Source of the DNA: Sphingomonadales bacterium UBA6174
GTDB taxonomy: Bacteria; Pseudomonadota; Alphaproteobacteria; Sphingomonadales; Sphingomonadaceae
Direction: 5' to 3'
Assembly (NCBI GenBank): GCA_002422945.1
Contig: DITW01000037.1
Span: forward strand, 1-12,740
Length of the DNA: 12,740 nt
Part shown: piece by piece, positions 12,157 to 12,740 of the stretch
Layout of the letters: each line of letters begins with the position of its first letter
Position numbering within the stretch: the first letter of the stretch is position 1
Position numbers and translations under genes: made by a program
The notes under the pieces: generated by a model
The model's database searches: none
Seen by the model: only the letters and a program-made list of their open reading frames with translations
What the model was told of the DNA's origin: nothing

Positions 12157-12740
12157 ATGACTGTGAATACACCTGCCTCCAAGCCGGCTCGTCCGTTTTT
12201 CTCTTCTGGCCCTTGTGCGAAACCGCCGGGCTGGGACGCCTCCAAACTCGCTACCGAATCGCTGGGTCGGTCTCACCGTGCCAAGATCGGCAAGGCGCGT
12301 CTCCAATTGGCCATTGATCTTACCCGCGAAGTGCTCGGCGTGCCGGACACCCACCGCATCGGCATTGTGCCGGGGTCGGATACCGGTGCTGTCGAAATGG
12401 CGCTGTGGACGATGTTGGGCGCCCGCGGTGTGACGATGATGGCGTGGGAAAGCTTTGGTGAAGGCTGGGTGACGGACGTCAACAAGCAACTGAAGCTCAA
12501 CGCCACGGTGTTGAACGCGCCTTATGGCGAAATCCCCGATCTTTCCGCCGTCAACTTCAAGGACGATGTCGTCTTTACGTGGAACGGCACGACCTCTGGC
12601 GCGCGCGTGCCCAATGGCGACTGGATTGCCGATGACCGTGAAGGCCTGACGATCTGCGACGCGACCTCGGCGGTGTTCGCTTATGACATGCCTTGGGATA
12701 AGCTCGATGTCGTGACCTTCTCCTGGCAGAAGGTGCTGGG
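12157..12740 (+). CDS. serC: Phosphoserine aminotransferase, N-terminal half, cut by the window edge
   Basis: PLP-dependent enzyme that converts 3-phosphohydroxypyruvate and glutamate to 3-phosphoserine, the second step of serine synthesis (the class also serves vitamin B6 synthesis). About 194 residues are visible of an expected ~380. The protein begins MTVNTPASKPARPFFSSGPC AKPPGWD. Then come SLGRSHRAKIGKARL, RIGIVPGSDTGAVEMALWTM (cofactor phosphate region), VFTWNGTTSGARVP, and the DATSAVFAYD segment with the PLP-ring Asp. FSWQKVLG carries the Schiff-base Lys192, only two residues before the last complete codon. This is the alphaproteobacterial form. TAAGGAG at 12141-12147 is 9 nt before the ATG. 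serA often follows in this group, but that would lie beyond the window. Confidence 0.96.
   Translation, partial: MTVNTPASKPARPFFSSGPCAKPPGWDASKLATESLGRSHRAKIGKARLQLAIDLTREVLGVPDTHRIGIVPGSDTGAVEMALWTMLGARGVTMMAWESFGEGWVTDVNKQLKLNATVLNAPYGEIPDLSAVNFKDDVVFTWNGTTSGARVPNGDWIADDREGLTICDATSAVFAYDMPWDKLDVVTFSWQKVL

Noticed and set aside
11857..12489. A 210-residue minus-strand open frame across the repeat pair and the start of serC
   Set aside because: It is Arg/Ala-rich, covers two repeat copies and runs antisense through the well-supported serC coding region. No domain or ribosome binding site supports it.
1..12740. Mobile island, prophage, CRISPR, toxin-antitoxin or defence system
   Set aside because: I found no integrase, transposase, phage, repeat-spacer array or paired small toxin/antitoxin genes. 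Gene content and base composition look like ordinary chromosome throughout.
1..12740. tRNA genes
   Set aside because: Reading the intergenic spaces on both strands I saw no cloverleaf with a GGTTCGA-type T-arm; a tRNAscan run would settle it.

Overview
The window is a stretch of core genome from an alphaproteobacterium, most likely a member of the Sphingomonadales. The evidence is the GapR/DUF2312 gene, the cysteine-free 41-residue L36, the Ala/Pro-rich N-terminal extension on S9, the alphaproteobacterial form of SerC opening beside rplM-rpsI, and a pyruvate kinase with DLQGPK in place of DTKGPE. I cannot name a genus. I see no plasmid, phage, CRISPR or IS genes. Nearly all coding capacity is housekeeping or ordinary accessory metabolism.

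Layout. Positions 1-802 (-) hold the N-terminal part of class II DAHP synthase, which enters the shikimate pathway and runs off the left edge. A dispersed three-hairpin repeat (858-959) separates it from a minus-strand pair: a NUDT19-like Nudix hydrolase followed by cysteinyl-tRNA synthetase. Next come gapR (-) and, divergently, pyruvate kinase (+). The small L36 gene rpmJ (-) ends in a terminator that faces the end of pyk and is divergent from a PPP-type metallophosphoesterase (+). That gene overlaps tail-to-tail with a siroheme synthase N-terminal-type gene (-) that carries what looks like a decayed methyltransferase remnant. A solitary [2Fe-2S] molybdenum-hydroxylase small subunit (+) follows, then a PepSY-type membrane protein (-), a DODA/LigB-type extradiol dioxygenase (+), a small membrane protein (-) and a secreted cysteine-containing protein (-). 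The right end has the rplM-rpsI ribosomal operon (-) with a strong terminator, a 528-bp intergenic region, and the first half of serC (+).

The genes do not form one pathway. Several serve central and amino-acid metabolism (DAHP synthase, pyruvate kinase, SerC) and translation (CysRS, L36, L13, S9). The small operons are rplM-rpsI (1-nt overlap) and probably Nudix-cysS.

I did not find a convincing new multi-gene system. The most interesting signals are non-coding. First, there are three copies of a 100-102-bp repeat with three consecutive hairpins whose stems show compensatory base changes between copies while loop sequences stay fixed; two copies lie head to head before serC. Second, the rplM/serC intergenic region has outward-facing terminator-like hairpins, one placed as a possible attenuator in the rplM leader. 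Smaller points are two candidate leaderless starts, a dyad before the dioxygenase, and the vestigial methyltransferase tail of the siroheme gene.
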